A DNA stretch of 13,514 bases from Caryophanales bacterium UBA4100 (lineage in GTDB: Bacteria > Bacillota > Bacilli > Paenibacillales > UBA4045), in NCBI GenBank assembly GCA_002383285.1, contig DFXU01000067.1, positions 1 to 13,514 on the forward strand, read 5' to 3'. Shown here piece by piece: positions 8,001-13,165 of the stretch (position 1 is its first letter; each line of letters starts with the position of its first letter). Both the position numbers and the translations under genes were made by a program. A model generated the notes under the pieces. That model made no database searches. It had not been told where the DNA came from and saw only the letters and a list, made by a program, of their open reading frames with translations.

Positions 8001-8115
8001 GATGGGTGGTGTAGGCTCCAACTCTTGTGGGCCTGAGCTATTGGAGGAATATCGCTTGAGTGAGAAGGAATTCAGCTTCAAGCTTGTCATCACTCCGATA
8101 TTCAAGGAGGAATAA
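5086..8115 (+). CDS. lacZ: Beta-galactosidase, glycoside hydrolase family 2 (LacZ type)
   Basis: Hydrolyses terminal beta-galactosides such as lactose; no signal peptide, so cytosolic. The protein has 1009 residues, close to E. coli LacZ (1023). The start is ATG 5086 with AGAGGAG at 5074-5080; an upstream in-frame ATG at 5038 lies at the predicted transcription start. Domain order follows LacZ: sugar-binding jelly roll (about 45-210, with NGSWKFKYAP and YSQGSRVPAEFDIS), Ig-like domain (about 215-320), TIM barrel (about 320-600), a linking Ig-like domain, and the C-terminal beta-galactosidase small-chain domain with WRAPTDND. The acid/base is Glu445 (MWSLGNESGY) and the nucleophile Glu516 (LCEYSHAMGNGPGD). 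TSHYPNDPRFLELCDVYG and the sugar-contacting His-Trp positions are also present. No permease or galactose genes adjoin it, so uptake is encoded elsewhere. Control by the divergent AraC regulator is inferred from layout, the direct repeat and the poor -35. Confidence 0.96.
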   Translation: MVIQVKKYWEDPNVLQVNREAARAYYIPYGDVESAKLSKRGSSPHYQTLNGSWKFKYAPSVKQVEDGFYDLEADVDGWDDLIVPSCWQTNGYDQMQYTNVNYPIPCDPPYVPNENPAGLYVREFNLRDQWSTQQQYVVFEGVNACFYLWINGEFVGYSQGSRVPAEFDISSYVHSGHNRVAVMVLKWCDGTYLEDQDLWRFSGIFRDVYILSRDKAHIRDVFNRQELSADFNHAKLNVEVETTGSLEVTAELYDANGEVVGTEKSLIHDSGVLVLEVNKPTLWHAERPTLYELYIYTGKEVLRFQVGFKRVEIVDGVFLINGQAVKLKGVNRHDSHPELGQTIPINHMIKDLKLMKQHNINTIRTSHYPNDPRFLELCDVYGFYVIDEADLECHGLRNAGVSADDDFHQLSRDPAWKDAFLDRAIRMVERDKNRACIIMWSLGNESGYADNHIAMAEWIKQRDSSRPVHYEGAATRYNGSMDVDCLDMDSRMYASVAEIEGYAKDDQQHKPLFLCEYSHAMGNGPGDLQDYWHVIYQYPKLMGGCVWEWVDHGMKTTTEHGQAYYAYGGDFGDQPNDGNFCLDGLVYPDRTAHVGLLELKKVIAPIRVEAEDLHKGIVKLTNLYDFIDLSHLRLIWKLEKDGVILQQDEINKLSVRPHETVSLVIPYELPKASITQYYVTLTFVQKKDTAWSEAGYEVIFEQFELPVGIRSLEVISKEIPTIDVIEEGHLITIRGFDFCHVFDSFDGTFSRITKHGVQLIQGKPKFNIWRAPTDNDRNIKRAWQRFGFDRATMHVYDTQITQKRVDTVSITVRYSLGGYINYPILHGAAVWTVDGYGEITLAVDVKVREEVEHLPRFGLQFAMPRGTEEVEYFGYGPHESYIDKCRSARKGKYLMTVDHLFENYLMPQENGSRYDTDWVIISNEQGMGLKLTSDSEHFSFNAAHYTPEDLDAAGHPHELVRRVETIVNADYKMGGVGSNSCGPELLEEYRLSEKEFSFKLVITPIFKEE

Positions 8116-8148
8116 TTTGGCGATGCTCGATATTACCGTTTCTTGCGC

Positions 8149-8166
8149 CTGTGATATACATCACAG
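8149..8166 (+). promoter_or_regulatory. FNR/CRP-type binding site
   Basis: CTGTGATATACATCACAG has perfect 7-bp arms around a 4-bp centre and contains TGTGA-N6-TCACA, the consensus of Bacillus Fnr and of CRP. It lies between lacZ and the zinc-ribbon gene. A TATAGT -10 candidate sits at 8192-8197 with no good -35, so the box centre would be near -46, roughly where Fnr-type activators bind (about -41). No other promoter element was found for the downstream gene. Confidence 0.6.
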
Positions 8167-8180
8167 CTTATTCATAGTGG

Positions 8181-8194
8181 ATATTGGACAATAT
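8181..8194 (+). repeat. 14-bp inverted repeat at the putative promoter
   Basis: ATATTG and CAATAT flank the two bases GA, forming a short perfect dyad that touches the candidate -10 region of the zinc-ribbon gene. A related piece, CCAATATT, occurs at 8211-8218. It could be a repressor site or chance in an AT-rich stretch. Confidence 0.4.
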
Positions 8195-8239
8195 AGTTAG
8201 TAATCGAAATCCAATATTCCATAGAAATGGGGAGTTACC

Positions 8240-8410
8240 ATGAATATAGAGAATCGTCCAAAGGCTACCGAAGATATCACATGTGGACAGTGTGGAAAGA
8301 CGAATGGTAATGAGCAGGTCGGGACCTCATGGATTTGTGCGGATTGCAAGGTGACTGAGGATACTGAGGATAAAGAAAAGGCTGAGACTGTAACTTTAGA
8401 TAACGAGTGA
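8240..8410 (+). CDS. Small zinc-ribbon protein (56 aa)
   Basis: A short gene not assigned to a named family here. ATG 8240 has GGGGAG at 8229-8234 as a well-spaced ribosome site. The 56-residue product has two CxxC pairs, Cys15-Cys18 (TCGQCGK) and Cys33-Cys36 (WICADCK), 14 residues apart: a classic four-cysteine zinc ribbon. The C-terminal 20 residues are strongly acidic and polar (many Asp, Glu and Thr). The N-terminus has no signal peptide, so it is cytosolic. A good terminator begins 29 bp after the stop, so the gene is a complete unit of its own. The FNR/CRP-type palindrome 74 bp upstream of the ATG suggests control by oxygen or another small-molecule signal. Such mini zinc ribbons can be nucleic-acid or protein-binding adaptors; nothing in the sequence fixes the function. 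Confidence 0.75.
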   Translation: MNIENRPKATEDITCGQCGKTNGNEQVGTSWICADCKVTEDTEDKEKAETVTLDNE

Positions 8411-8439
8411 GTAAATATTGATATGCGGAAGATGATGGA

Positions 8440-8468
8440 GCGATGCTAATTACGTAGCATCGCTTTTT
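8440..8468 (+). terminator. Rho-independent terminator after the zinc-ribbon gene
   Basis: GCGATGCTA (8440-8448) pairs perfectly with TAGCATCGC (8455-8463) around a 6-nt loop, followed by five T (8464-8468). Confidence 0.9.
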
Positions 8469-8735
8469 ATGCGCTTGGCAGCGTATCGACTCAAGAGGTA
8501 GGAGGTCCAGCAATAGAGCGTCCAAACTGCCTTAAACAGTAACTTAGGAGCAAGAAGCCCAAACTTGCACTGATGGAGGAAAATCTGAGATCTAGCACTT
8601 TCTAAACCACATAGGTTATACTTTCTGAGAACGATGTAACAAATCCAAATTCATCAGCGATTCGAGCATAACAGGCTTGGGTAATGAAAATATGAATGGT
8701 GATGTAGAATATGATAGAAGGTCGGTTGTATATAG
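8469..8735. other. Intergenic stretch without a clear gene
   Basis: From the terminator to the next gene I see no ORF with a ribosome site, no convincing promoter and no strong hairpin. On the minus strand a frame stays open from 8650 to the stop at 8450-8452 and reads as a hydrophobic, basic sequence (for example LAPKLLFKAVWTLY, then SRYAAKRIK), but it lacks a normal start codon and its end lies within the terminator. It may be a gene remnant or chance. Confidence 0.4.
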
Positions 8736-9113
8736 TTGAAGACATTCAGAACGTTTATTAGCGTCATGGTCTCCATGTTATTATTCATCCTCTTCGTGAA
8801 GCTATGTTTGGATAATCAAGAACAGTTTCCGATTGCGCTTCGAGTGCTTGCGATTTATGCTGCTATCATTAATCTGTATGGGCTGCTCATTATGTATGTC
8901 GATAAGAAGAAATCTATGAAGGCTGCAGTGAGGAATAACAGGCGGGTAAGCGAGAGGCAATTATTCATCGTTACAGCACTTGGTGGATTTCTCGGTACGA
9001 TTATGGGCATGAGATTACTTAGACATAAGACGAAGAAGAAGCACTTCAATCTGTTGTTCCCCCTGATCCTAATCGTTGAAGTTGCTGCAGTTGTTGTTAT
9101 ATTGAGCAGTTAG
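8736..9113 (+). CDS. DUF1294 family membrane protein
   Basis: Small integral membrane protein of 125 residues, function unknown. The family hallmarks are visible: MYVDKKKSMKAAVRNNRRVSE (about 53-73), then a glycine-rich ALGGFLGTIMGM and the signature RHKTKKKHF (about 95-103). Hydrophobic segments lie at about 8-24, 34-54, 76-92 and 106-123, so three or four membrane passes. The TTG at 8736 is used because an in-frame TAG directly precedes it; AAGG at 8718-8721 is rather distant as a ribosome site, so the in-frame ATG at 8766 or 8775 is possible, though it would shorten the first membrane segment. The stop lies 2 bases from the stop of the convergent exonuclease gene. Confidence 0.85.
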   Translation: MKTFRTFISVMVSMLLFILFVKLCLDNQEQFPIALRVLAIYAAIINLYGLLIMYVDKKKSMKAAVRNNRRVSERQLFIVTALGGFLGTIMGMRLLRHKTKKKHFNLLFPLILIVEVAAVVVILSS

Positions 9114-9115
9114 AA

Positions 9116-9754
9116 TCAAGGCTTCTTCATGGTCGGATGAGAGGGTCTCACTGGTTTACGTGCTCGAATCATCTTCTTATTAAAGTGATTGCTAATATCC
9201 TTAGCTGTCATCTCATTCTTCCTCAGTGTGATCCTGTCGATAAATCGAATGAATAGCTTAGCAGTGTTGACCGCATCGTCGATGCCTCTATGAGCTTTCC
9301 CTGTGGGTTCAATACCTGCAGCATGCAGCGCAGTTTTCAGACCAATTTGGTGACTAACCTCGGGAAGCAGCAGCTTACCAATCTGAGGCTGGATGTCATT
9401 ATAGTTGTTGAACCAATCCAGATTGACCCCCTTGCGTACACATTCATCGATAATATGAAGGCGATCATCCTTACCCCAAGAGCACAGGTAGTCGTCCTTA
9501 CTAAGCCATGCTGCGAAGCTCTCAATACCCACCTGGAAGGAGACGGCATTCTTCATATCTTCCTTGTCCATATTGATGAAGGCCCTTGTGCTCTTCTCAA
9601 CATATCCACCCTTGGGTACAATGTAAATTTGGAACTGATCGATAATGCTCTTAGTTGCATAGTCAACCTTACACGCTCCGATTTCTACGATGGTGCTAAG
9701 CTGACCGATTTTGAATCGTTTAACAAGCTCAAGATCGAATACAACAACATTCAA
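9116..9754 (-). CDS. DEDDh 3'-5' exonuclease (KapD-like)
   Basis: Predicted metal-dependent 3'-5' exonuclease of the RNase T/DnaQ superfamily, 212 residues. The four motifs are visible: Exo I FDLE with Asp7 and Glu9; YLCSWGKDD with an acidic residue at 96 or 97 as Exo II; and HRGIDDAVNTA with His155 and Asp160 as Exo III. LKTALHAAGIEPTGKAH precedes Exo III as in KapD and ERI1-like proteins. KapD of Bacillus is described as an inhibitor of the KinA pathway to sporulation, but this sequence alone cannot show that role. The C-terminal 40 residues are basic and may bind nucleic acid. The start is TTG 9754, supported by GAGGTGATT 7 bases upstream, and no ATG of comparable quality exists. It is divergent from the aldo/keto reductase gene. 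Confidence 0.88.
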   Translation of the reverse strand: MNVVVFDLELVKRFKIGQLSTIVEIGACKVDYATKSIIDQFQIYIVPKGGYVEKSTRAFINMDKEDMKNAVSFQVGIESFAAWLSKDDYLCSWGKDDRLHIIDECVRKGVNLDWFNNYNDIQPQIGKLLLPEVSHQIGLKTALHAAGIEPTGKAHRGIDDAVNTAKLFIRFIDRITLRKNEMTAKDISNHFNKKMIRARKPVRPSHPTMKKP

Positions 9755-9805
9755 GAATAATCACCTCAATTAAAGGATATGCTTACTTGCTTCTTAACAA
9801 TCGAT

Positions 9806-9838
9806 TTCATTATTGGTTCATTATGGATTATAATGAAC
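9806..9838 (+). promoter_or_regulatory. Promoter with palindromic operator for the aldo/keto reductase
   Basis: TTCATT (9806-9811) and TATAAT (9829-9834) are spaced by 17 bp. A perfect inverted repeat, arms GTTCATTAT (9816-9824) and ATAATGAAC (9830-9838) around GGATT, fills the spacer and covers the -10 box. A dyad of this size and position is typical of a repressor of the MarR, HxlR or TetR kind. The TATAAT also reads on the minus strand (9832-9827), so the divergent exonuclease gene could be affected. Confidence 0.6.
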
Positions 9839-9865
9839 ATAACAGTGAAATGGAGGAATGTACCC

Positions 9866-10729
9866 ATGGAAAAGCGGAAGTTTGGTCAGACCGGTCGTGA
9901 ATTTTCAATTCTTAGCTTCGGTGCTCAACGTATAGTGGACGAGCACAATTGTACGGAAGATGAAGCCATTCAGATTGTAAATAGGGCTATTGATGAGGGT
10001 ATTGAGTATTTCGACACCGCACCGATTTATTCTGCTGGACAATCAGAGGAACGGTTAGGAAAAGCCTTGGGCGATCGCCGTTCTAAGGTATGGATTGCTA
10101 CGAAGACGCTAGATCGTACAAGAGACGGCTCCTGGCGTTCCCTAGAAGCAAGTCTGAAGAGATTACAAACGGATCATGTTCAGGAATGGCGCCTTCACGA
10201 TGTGAGAACTATGGCAGTGCTAGATGAGTGCTTTGCCAAGGATGGAGCCTTGCAGGCACTGATCGAAGCCAAGGAACAGGGCATCATTAAGCATATTAGT
10301 CTTAGTGGGCATACGAATCCTCTTGTTCAGGTTGAAGCGATTAATCGCTTCCCATTCGATAGTGCTCTCGTTGCTGTATCCGCCGCTGATCACTTCATGT
10401 ATAGCTTTGCCGATGAGTTCCTTCCACATGCAAATGAGAAGGGTATGGCGATTATCGGCATGAAGGTTATTGGAAACGGAAGACTGGCTGAGTGGTATGA
10501 GCAAGCGCTCAGATACACATGGTCCTTACCGATCTCCACTGCTATTCTTGGTATGTCATCTATGGAGCAGCTAGAGAATAACTTAAGAGTAGCCAGGAGC
10601 TTCGTTCCTATGACGGATCTGGAGAAGCTGGAATTGTTCAAGATCATGCTTCCAATGGCCAACCCGGATGTCCTGCGCTGGAAAGCGAAGGATTGGAGCA
10701 ATAAGGAAGAATGGGCAGAACGGCTTTAA
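9866..10729 (+). CDS. Aldo/keto reductase
   Basis: Cytosolic NAD(P)H-dependent oxidoreductase of the aldo/keto reductase superfamily, 287 residues, a (beta/alpha)8 barrel reducing carbonyls; the physiological substrate is unknown. The catalytic tetrad is complete: Asp50 and Tyr55 in FDTAPIYSAGQSEERLG, Lys80 in WIATKTLD and His111 in EWRLHDVR. The C-terminal part has the cofactor region TAILGMSSMEQLENNLRVA. The start is ATG 9866 with GGAGG at 9852-9856; the frame extends upstream to 9779, but that part covers the promoter region and lacks a ribosome site. A palindrome over the -10 box suggests a dedicated repressor, so induction by a reactive compound is plausible. The gene stands alone and ends at a hairpin shared with the convergent DUF423 gene. 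Confidence 0.93.
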   Translation: MEKRKFGQTGREFSILSFGAQRIVDEHNCTEDEAIQIVNRAIDEGIEYFDTAPIYSAGQSEERLGKALGDRRSKVWIATKTLDRTRDGSWRSLEASLKRLQTDHVQEWRLHDVRTMAVLDECFAKDGALQALIEAKEQGIIKHISLSGHTNPLVQVEAINRFPFDSALVAVSAADHFMYSFADEFLPHANEKGMAIIGMKVIGNGRLAEWYEQALRYTWSLPISTAILGMSSMEQLENNLRVARSFVPMTDLEKLELFKIMLPMANPDVLRWKAKDWSNKEEWAERL

Positions 10730-10739
10730 GAATTAGATG

Positions 10740-10775
10740 GACAAGCAACTGCTCCTTAGGAGTAAGTTGCTTGTC
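10740..10775. terminator. Hairpin between convergent genes
   Basis: GACAAGCAACT (10740-10750) pairs perfectly with AGTTGCTTGTC (10765-10775), and the loop itself contains CTCC-TTA-GGAG, so nearly the whole element folds. T-runs on both sides are poor (TTATAT on the plus side), so it may terminate weakly or mainly protect 3' ends of both transcripts. Confidence 0.6.
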
Positions 10776-10782
10776 TTATATC

Positions 10783-11169
10783 CTAGAGCATTGGCTTGGA
10801 TGCAAGTGCGTATATGGCAATAATCAACCAACCAGCTAGGAAAGCCAGCCCACCGAATGGTGTAATGATGCCGAGCTTCGTTATTCCGCTCAAGCTTAAG
10901 GCATACAGGCTGCCTGAGAATAATACGATACCGGACATAATTAACCAGCCCGACCAAATGGGGAGCGTGCTTGAGCCGGATGCACTCTTGATCAGAATGG
11001 CGATTACGATAAGTGCGATAGCGTGGATCAGATGATAATGAACACCGGTCTCGAATGCATTCAGCATCTTCTCAGAGAGCTTGCTCTTCAGTGCATGAGC
11101 ACCGAATGCGCCTAGTGCAACTGCTAGGAAAGCATTGATACCGCCTAGGAATAGGAATAAATTAGCCAT
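10783..11169 (-). CDS. DUF423 family membrane protein
   Basis: Small integral membrane protein of 128 residues, function unknown, similar to Bacillus YwdK. It starts MANLFLFLGGINAFLAVAL and carries the family signature GAFGAHALK (18-26), then LNAFETGVHYHLIHAIALI. Four hydrophobic segments at about 3-20, 50-67, 74-95 and 99-122 give four membrane passes. The start is ATG 11169 with AAAGGATGG well placed upstream; the frame can extend to 11208, but the added residues are charged and have no ribosome site. Its 5' side carries the large inverted repeat at 11191-11262, which would lie in its untranslated leader if transcribed from further up. Confidence 0.9.
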   Translation of the reverse strand: MANLFLFLGGINAFLAVALGAFGAHALKSKLSEKMLNAFETGVHYHLIHAIALIVIAILIKSASGSSTLPIWSGWLIMSGIVLFSGSLYALSLSGITKLGIITPFGGLAFLAGWLIIAIYALASKPML

Positions 11170-11190
11170 GGTATAACCATCCTTTCGCAA

Positions 11191-11262
11191 ATCAATCATT
11201 ATCGGCAAACGCGAATGTGGATTTGCAGACCAGAGTGATCTGGTGTATTTTTTATGATTGAT
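11191..11262 (+). other. Candidate structured element (nested inverted repeats)
   Basis: Outer arms ATCAATCAT (11191-11199) and ATGATTGAT (11254-11262) are a perfect 9-bp pair. Two hairpins lie inside: GCAAA (11205-11209) with TTTGC (11222-11226), extended on the plus strand by CGC/GTG around GAAT; and ACCAGA with TCTGGT around GTGA (11229-11244), a GNRA-type tetraloop when read as plus-strand RNA. GTATTTTTT (11245-11253) follows the second hairpin. The G-U pair and tetraloop favour RNA on the plus strand, ahead of the nitroreductase gene. It matches no riboswitch class I can recall. Confidence 0.4.
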
Positions 11263-11368
11263 GTGACAGCCTATTGTTTAAGAATTCTTATTATAGCGTA
11301 TATACCGAAGGATATGAAATCGAAGTGTGGAGTATTGTCTAATCATTGAACATGAGGAGCCAGCTTAG

Positions 11369-12112
11369 ATGAATGAAACCATTGAATTAATGCTGAATCA
11401 TCGCTCTATCCGTAAGTTTACGGAGCAACCTATTAGTGAGGAACAGCTGCACTCTATTATAGCATCAGCGCAGATGGCTTCATCCTCCAGTCATGTGCAA
11501 GCATATAGTGTAATTCGTGTAACTGATCTGTCAAAGCGTGAGAGGCTGGCTATATTAACCTCAAATCAGAGATATGTAGCAGATAGCCCCGTCTTCCTCG
11601 TCTGGTGTGCGGATTTATACCGGAACCAGGTGGCATATAGCCTTCATGATGATCCTAATCATGCTAGCTTGCATACAGCAGAGAATATGATCGTTGCAAC
11701 AGTTGATGCAGCACTCGCAGCACAGAATGCAGCGCTTGCTGCCGAGTCAATGGGGATGGGAATTGTGTATATCGGTGGAATTCGTAATCAGATTCGAGAG
11801 GTAACTGAGTTACTTGAGCTTCCAGAGCGGGTATTTCCTATATTCGGGATGTGCATTGGCTTTCCTGATCAAGAAGTAGGAATCAAGCCTCGTCTACCAA
11901 TGGAAGCCATCCTTCATCATGATAAATATGATATAAGTCAGGTGAGCAATCTGCTCGAGAGCTATGATCAAACGATGAGTGAATATATGCATGAACGAAC
12001 ACAGGGTAAGATGCGCCGAACGTGGACGGAGGATATGAAGAATAAATTCGCCGCACCATCTAGGCTGCACATGAAAGCTTACCTAGAGGAGCAGGGATTT
12101 TATTTGCAATAG
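11369..12112 (+). CDS. NfsA/NfrA-type nitroreductase
   Basis: FMN-dependent NAD(P)H oxidoreductase of 247 residues; family members reduce nitroaromatics, quinones or flavins without oxygen sensitivity. The NfsA/NfrA features are visible: HRSIRKF at 11-17 binding the FMN phosphate, ASSSSHVQAYSVI (37-49), a DAALAAQNAALAAESMGMGIVYIGGIRN stretch that forms the core helix and the FMN-binding GG loop, and the GIKPRLP motif followed by a long C-terminal excursion ending FAAPSRLHMKAYLEEQGF. The length fits the group (E. coli NfsA 240, Bacillus NfrA about 249). The start is ATG 11369 with GAGGAG at 11353-11358. It may be cotranscribed with speD, whose start is 62 bp downstream and has no clear promoter. 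Confidence 0.93.
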   Translation: MNETIELMLNHRSIRKFTEQPISEEQLHSIIASAQMASSSSHVQAYSVIRVTDLSKRERLAILTSNQRYVADSPVFLVWCADLYRNQVAYSLHDDPNHASLHTAENMIVATVDAALAAQNAALAAESMGMGIVYIGGIRNQIREVTELLELPERVFPIFGMCIGFPDQEVGIKPRLPMEAILHHDKYDISQVSNLLESYDQTMSEYMHERTQGKMRRTWTEDMKNKFAAPSRLHMKAYLEEQGFYLQ

Positions 12113-12174
12113 GGCATGAGGTTATGTAGGATATAAGGGTGTTACTACGGCTAACAATAAGGAGATATCATACT

Positions 12175-12987
12175 ATGAAGCTAACACCAGAGCAAAGAAT
12201 AACCTTGCATGGTTTTAATAATCTAACGAAGTCACTCAGTTTTAATATGTACGATATTTGTTACACAGCAACAAAAGAAGAGCGTGAAGCCTATATAACG
12301 TATATCGATGAGCAATACAATGCGGATCGACTAACCGCCATCCTCATGAATGTATCTGATATCATAGGGGCCCATGTGTTGAATATTGCAAAACAAGATT
12401 ATAATCCACAGGGTGCCAGCGTGACGATGTTAGTCTCAGAAGGTCCCGTATACGAAGTAGGTGAGTCGTTTGACGAGTCACCAGGGCCCATTCCTGAAGC
12501 CGTAGTCATGCACTTGAACAAAAGCCACATCACCGTTCACACTTATCCTGAATATCATCCTGATGAGGGGATTAGTACATTCCGCGCGGATATTGATGTA
12601 TCGACATGTGGAGAAATCTCTCCTCTCAAGACATTGAATTACCTTATTCACTCTTTCGATACAGACATTATTACAATCGATTACCGTGTGCGTGGCTTTA
12701 CTAGGGATATTAGCGGATACAAGCATTTCATCGACCATGAGATCAGCTCGATCCAGAACTATATTCCAGAGGAGATCCAAGACTCTTACGATATGATTGA
12801 TGTGAATGTGTATCAAGAGAACATCTTCCATACCAAATGCAAGCTCAAGGCATTCGATCTAGATAATTATCTGTTCGGTTATACAAAGGAGAAGCTTAGT
12901 TCAGAGGAACAGAAGGAAATAACAGCCCGCTTAAAAATCGAGATGGATGAAATCTATTATGGAAAGAAGTTCGGTTTTACCGTATAG
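12175..12987 (+). CDS. speD: S-adenosylmethionine decarboxylase proenzyme, E. coli type
   Basis: Makes decarboxylated S-adenosylmethionine, the aminopropyl donor for spermidine. The 270-residue proenzyme is closely similar to E. coli SpeD (264): LHGFNNLTKSLSF, YDICY, DYNPQGASVT, LVSE, DIDVSTCGEISPLK, TIDYRVRGFTRDISG, KHFIDHEISSIQNY and DVNVYQENIFHTK. Self-cleavage should occur at Lys116-Ser117 in LNKSHITVHTYPE, turning Ser117 into the pyruvoyl cofactor; the conserved Cys145 corresponds to the catalytic Cys140 of E. coli. The start is ATG 12175 with AAGGAG at 12159-12164; the frame is open upstream to 12139 without a ribosome site. Many Bacillales use a much shorter SpeD of about 125 residues (class 1B), so this long class 1A form is notable. 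No speE is adjacent. A strong terminator follows. Confidence 0.96.
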   Translation: MKLTPEQRITLHGFNNLTKSLSFNMYDICYTATKEEREAYITYIDEQYNADRLTAILMNVSDIIGAHVLNIAKQDYNPQGASVTMLVSEGPVYEVGESFDESPGPIPEAVVMHLNKSHITVHTYPEYHPDEGISTFRADIDVSTCGEISPLKTLNYLIHSFDTDIITIDYRVRGFTRDISGYKHFIDHEISSIQNYIPEEIQDSYDMIDVNVYQENIFHTKCKLKAFDLDNYLFGYTKEKLSSEEQKEITARLKIEMDEIYYGKKFGFTV

Positions 12988-13003
12988 GAGTTATTTAGTA
13001 ATG

Positions 13004-13036
13004 GTAGCTGCCCATGTGGGTAAGCTGCTTTTTTTT
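13004..13036 (+). terminator. Rho-independent terminator after speD
   Basis: GTAGCTGCCC (13004-13013) folds with GGGTAAGCTGC (13018-13028) around ATGT, with one G-T pair and a small bulge, followed by eight T (13029-13036). Confidence 0.92.
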
Positions 13037-13084
13037 ATGCTCAACGATTGTGACATTTTCATTCCTGCTGCAGGATACGACAAA

Positions 13085-13115
13085 CTTATCAGATGTAGTG
13101 TGCTACATTGATAAG
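13085..13115 (+). repeat. Long inverted repeat upstream of the sirtuin gene
   Basis: CTTATCA (13085-13091) pairs with TGATAAG (13109-13115), and ATGTAG (13093-13098) with CTACAT (13103-13108), around the loop TGTG: 13 bp interrupted only by a bulged G at 13092. AAA/TTT extend it outside. No T-run follows, so it is not a normal terminator. It could be an operator or a hairpin in the leader of the sirtuin mRNA. Confidence 0.6.
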
Positions 13116-13165
13116 GTTTGATGACTAAGTAAGCTGATCTAGAAGTAATTGGAGGCATCGTACAG

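Noticed and set aside
8149..8166. The CTGTGA...TCACAG dyad as a terminator of lacZ
   Set aside because: The loop is only 4 nt with A/T-rich pairs, and no T-run follows; it fits a protein-binding site better.
8277..8525. An 82-codon minus-strand frame over the zinc-ribbon gene and its terminator
   Set aside because: It crosses the terminator and is antisense to the zinc-ribbon gene, whose CxxC pairs and ribosome site are convincing.
9290..9760. A 156-codon plus-strand open frame opposite the exonuclease gene
   Set aside because: It is antisense to a gene with clear catalytic motifs and a good ribosome site, and its product resembles nothing; it is a shadow.
11229..11253. ACCAGA-GTGA-TCTGGT followed by a T-run as a plain terminator
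   Set aside because: No plus-strand gene ends before it and the stem has only 6 bp; it was kept as part of the larger structured element.
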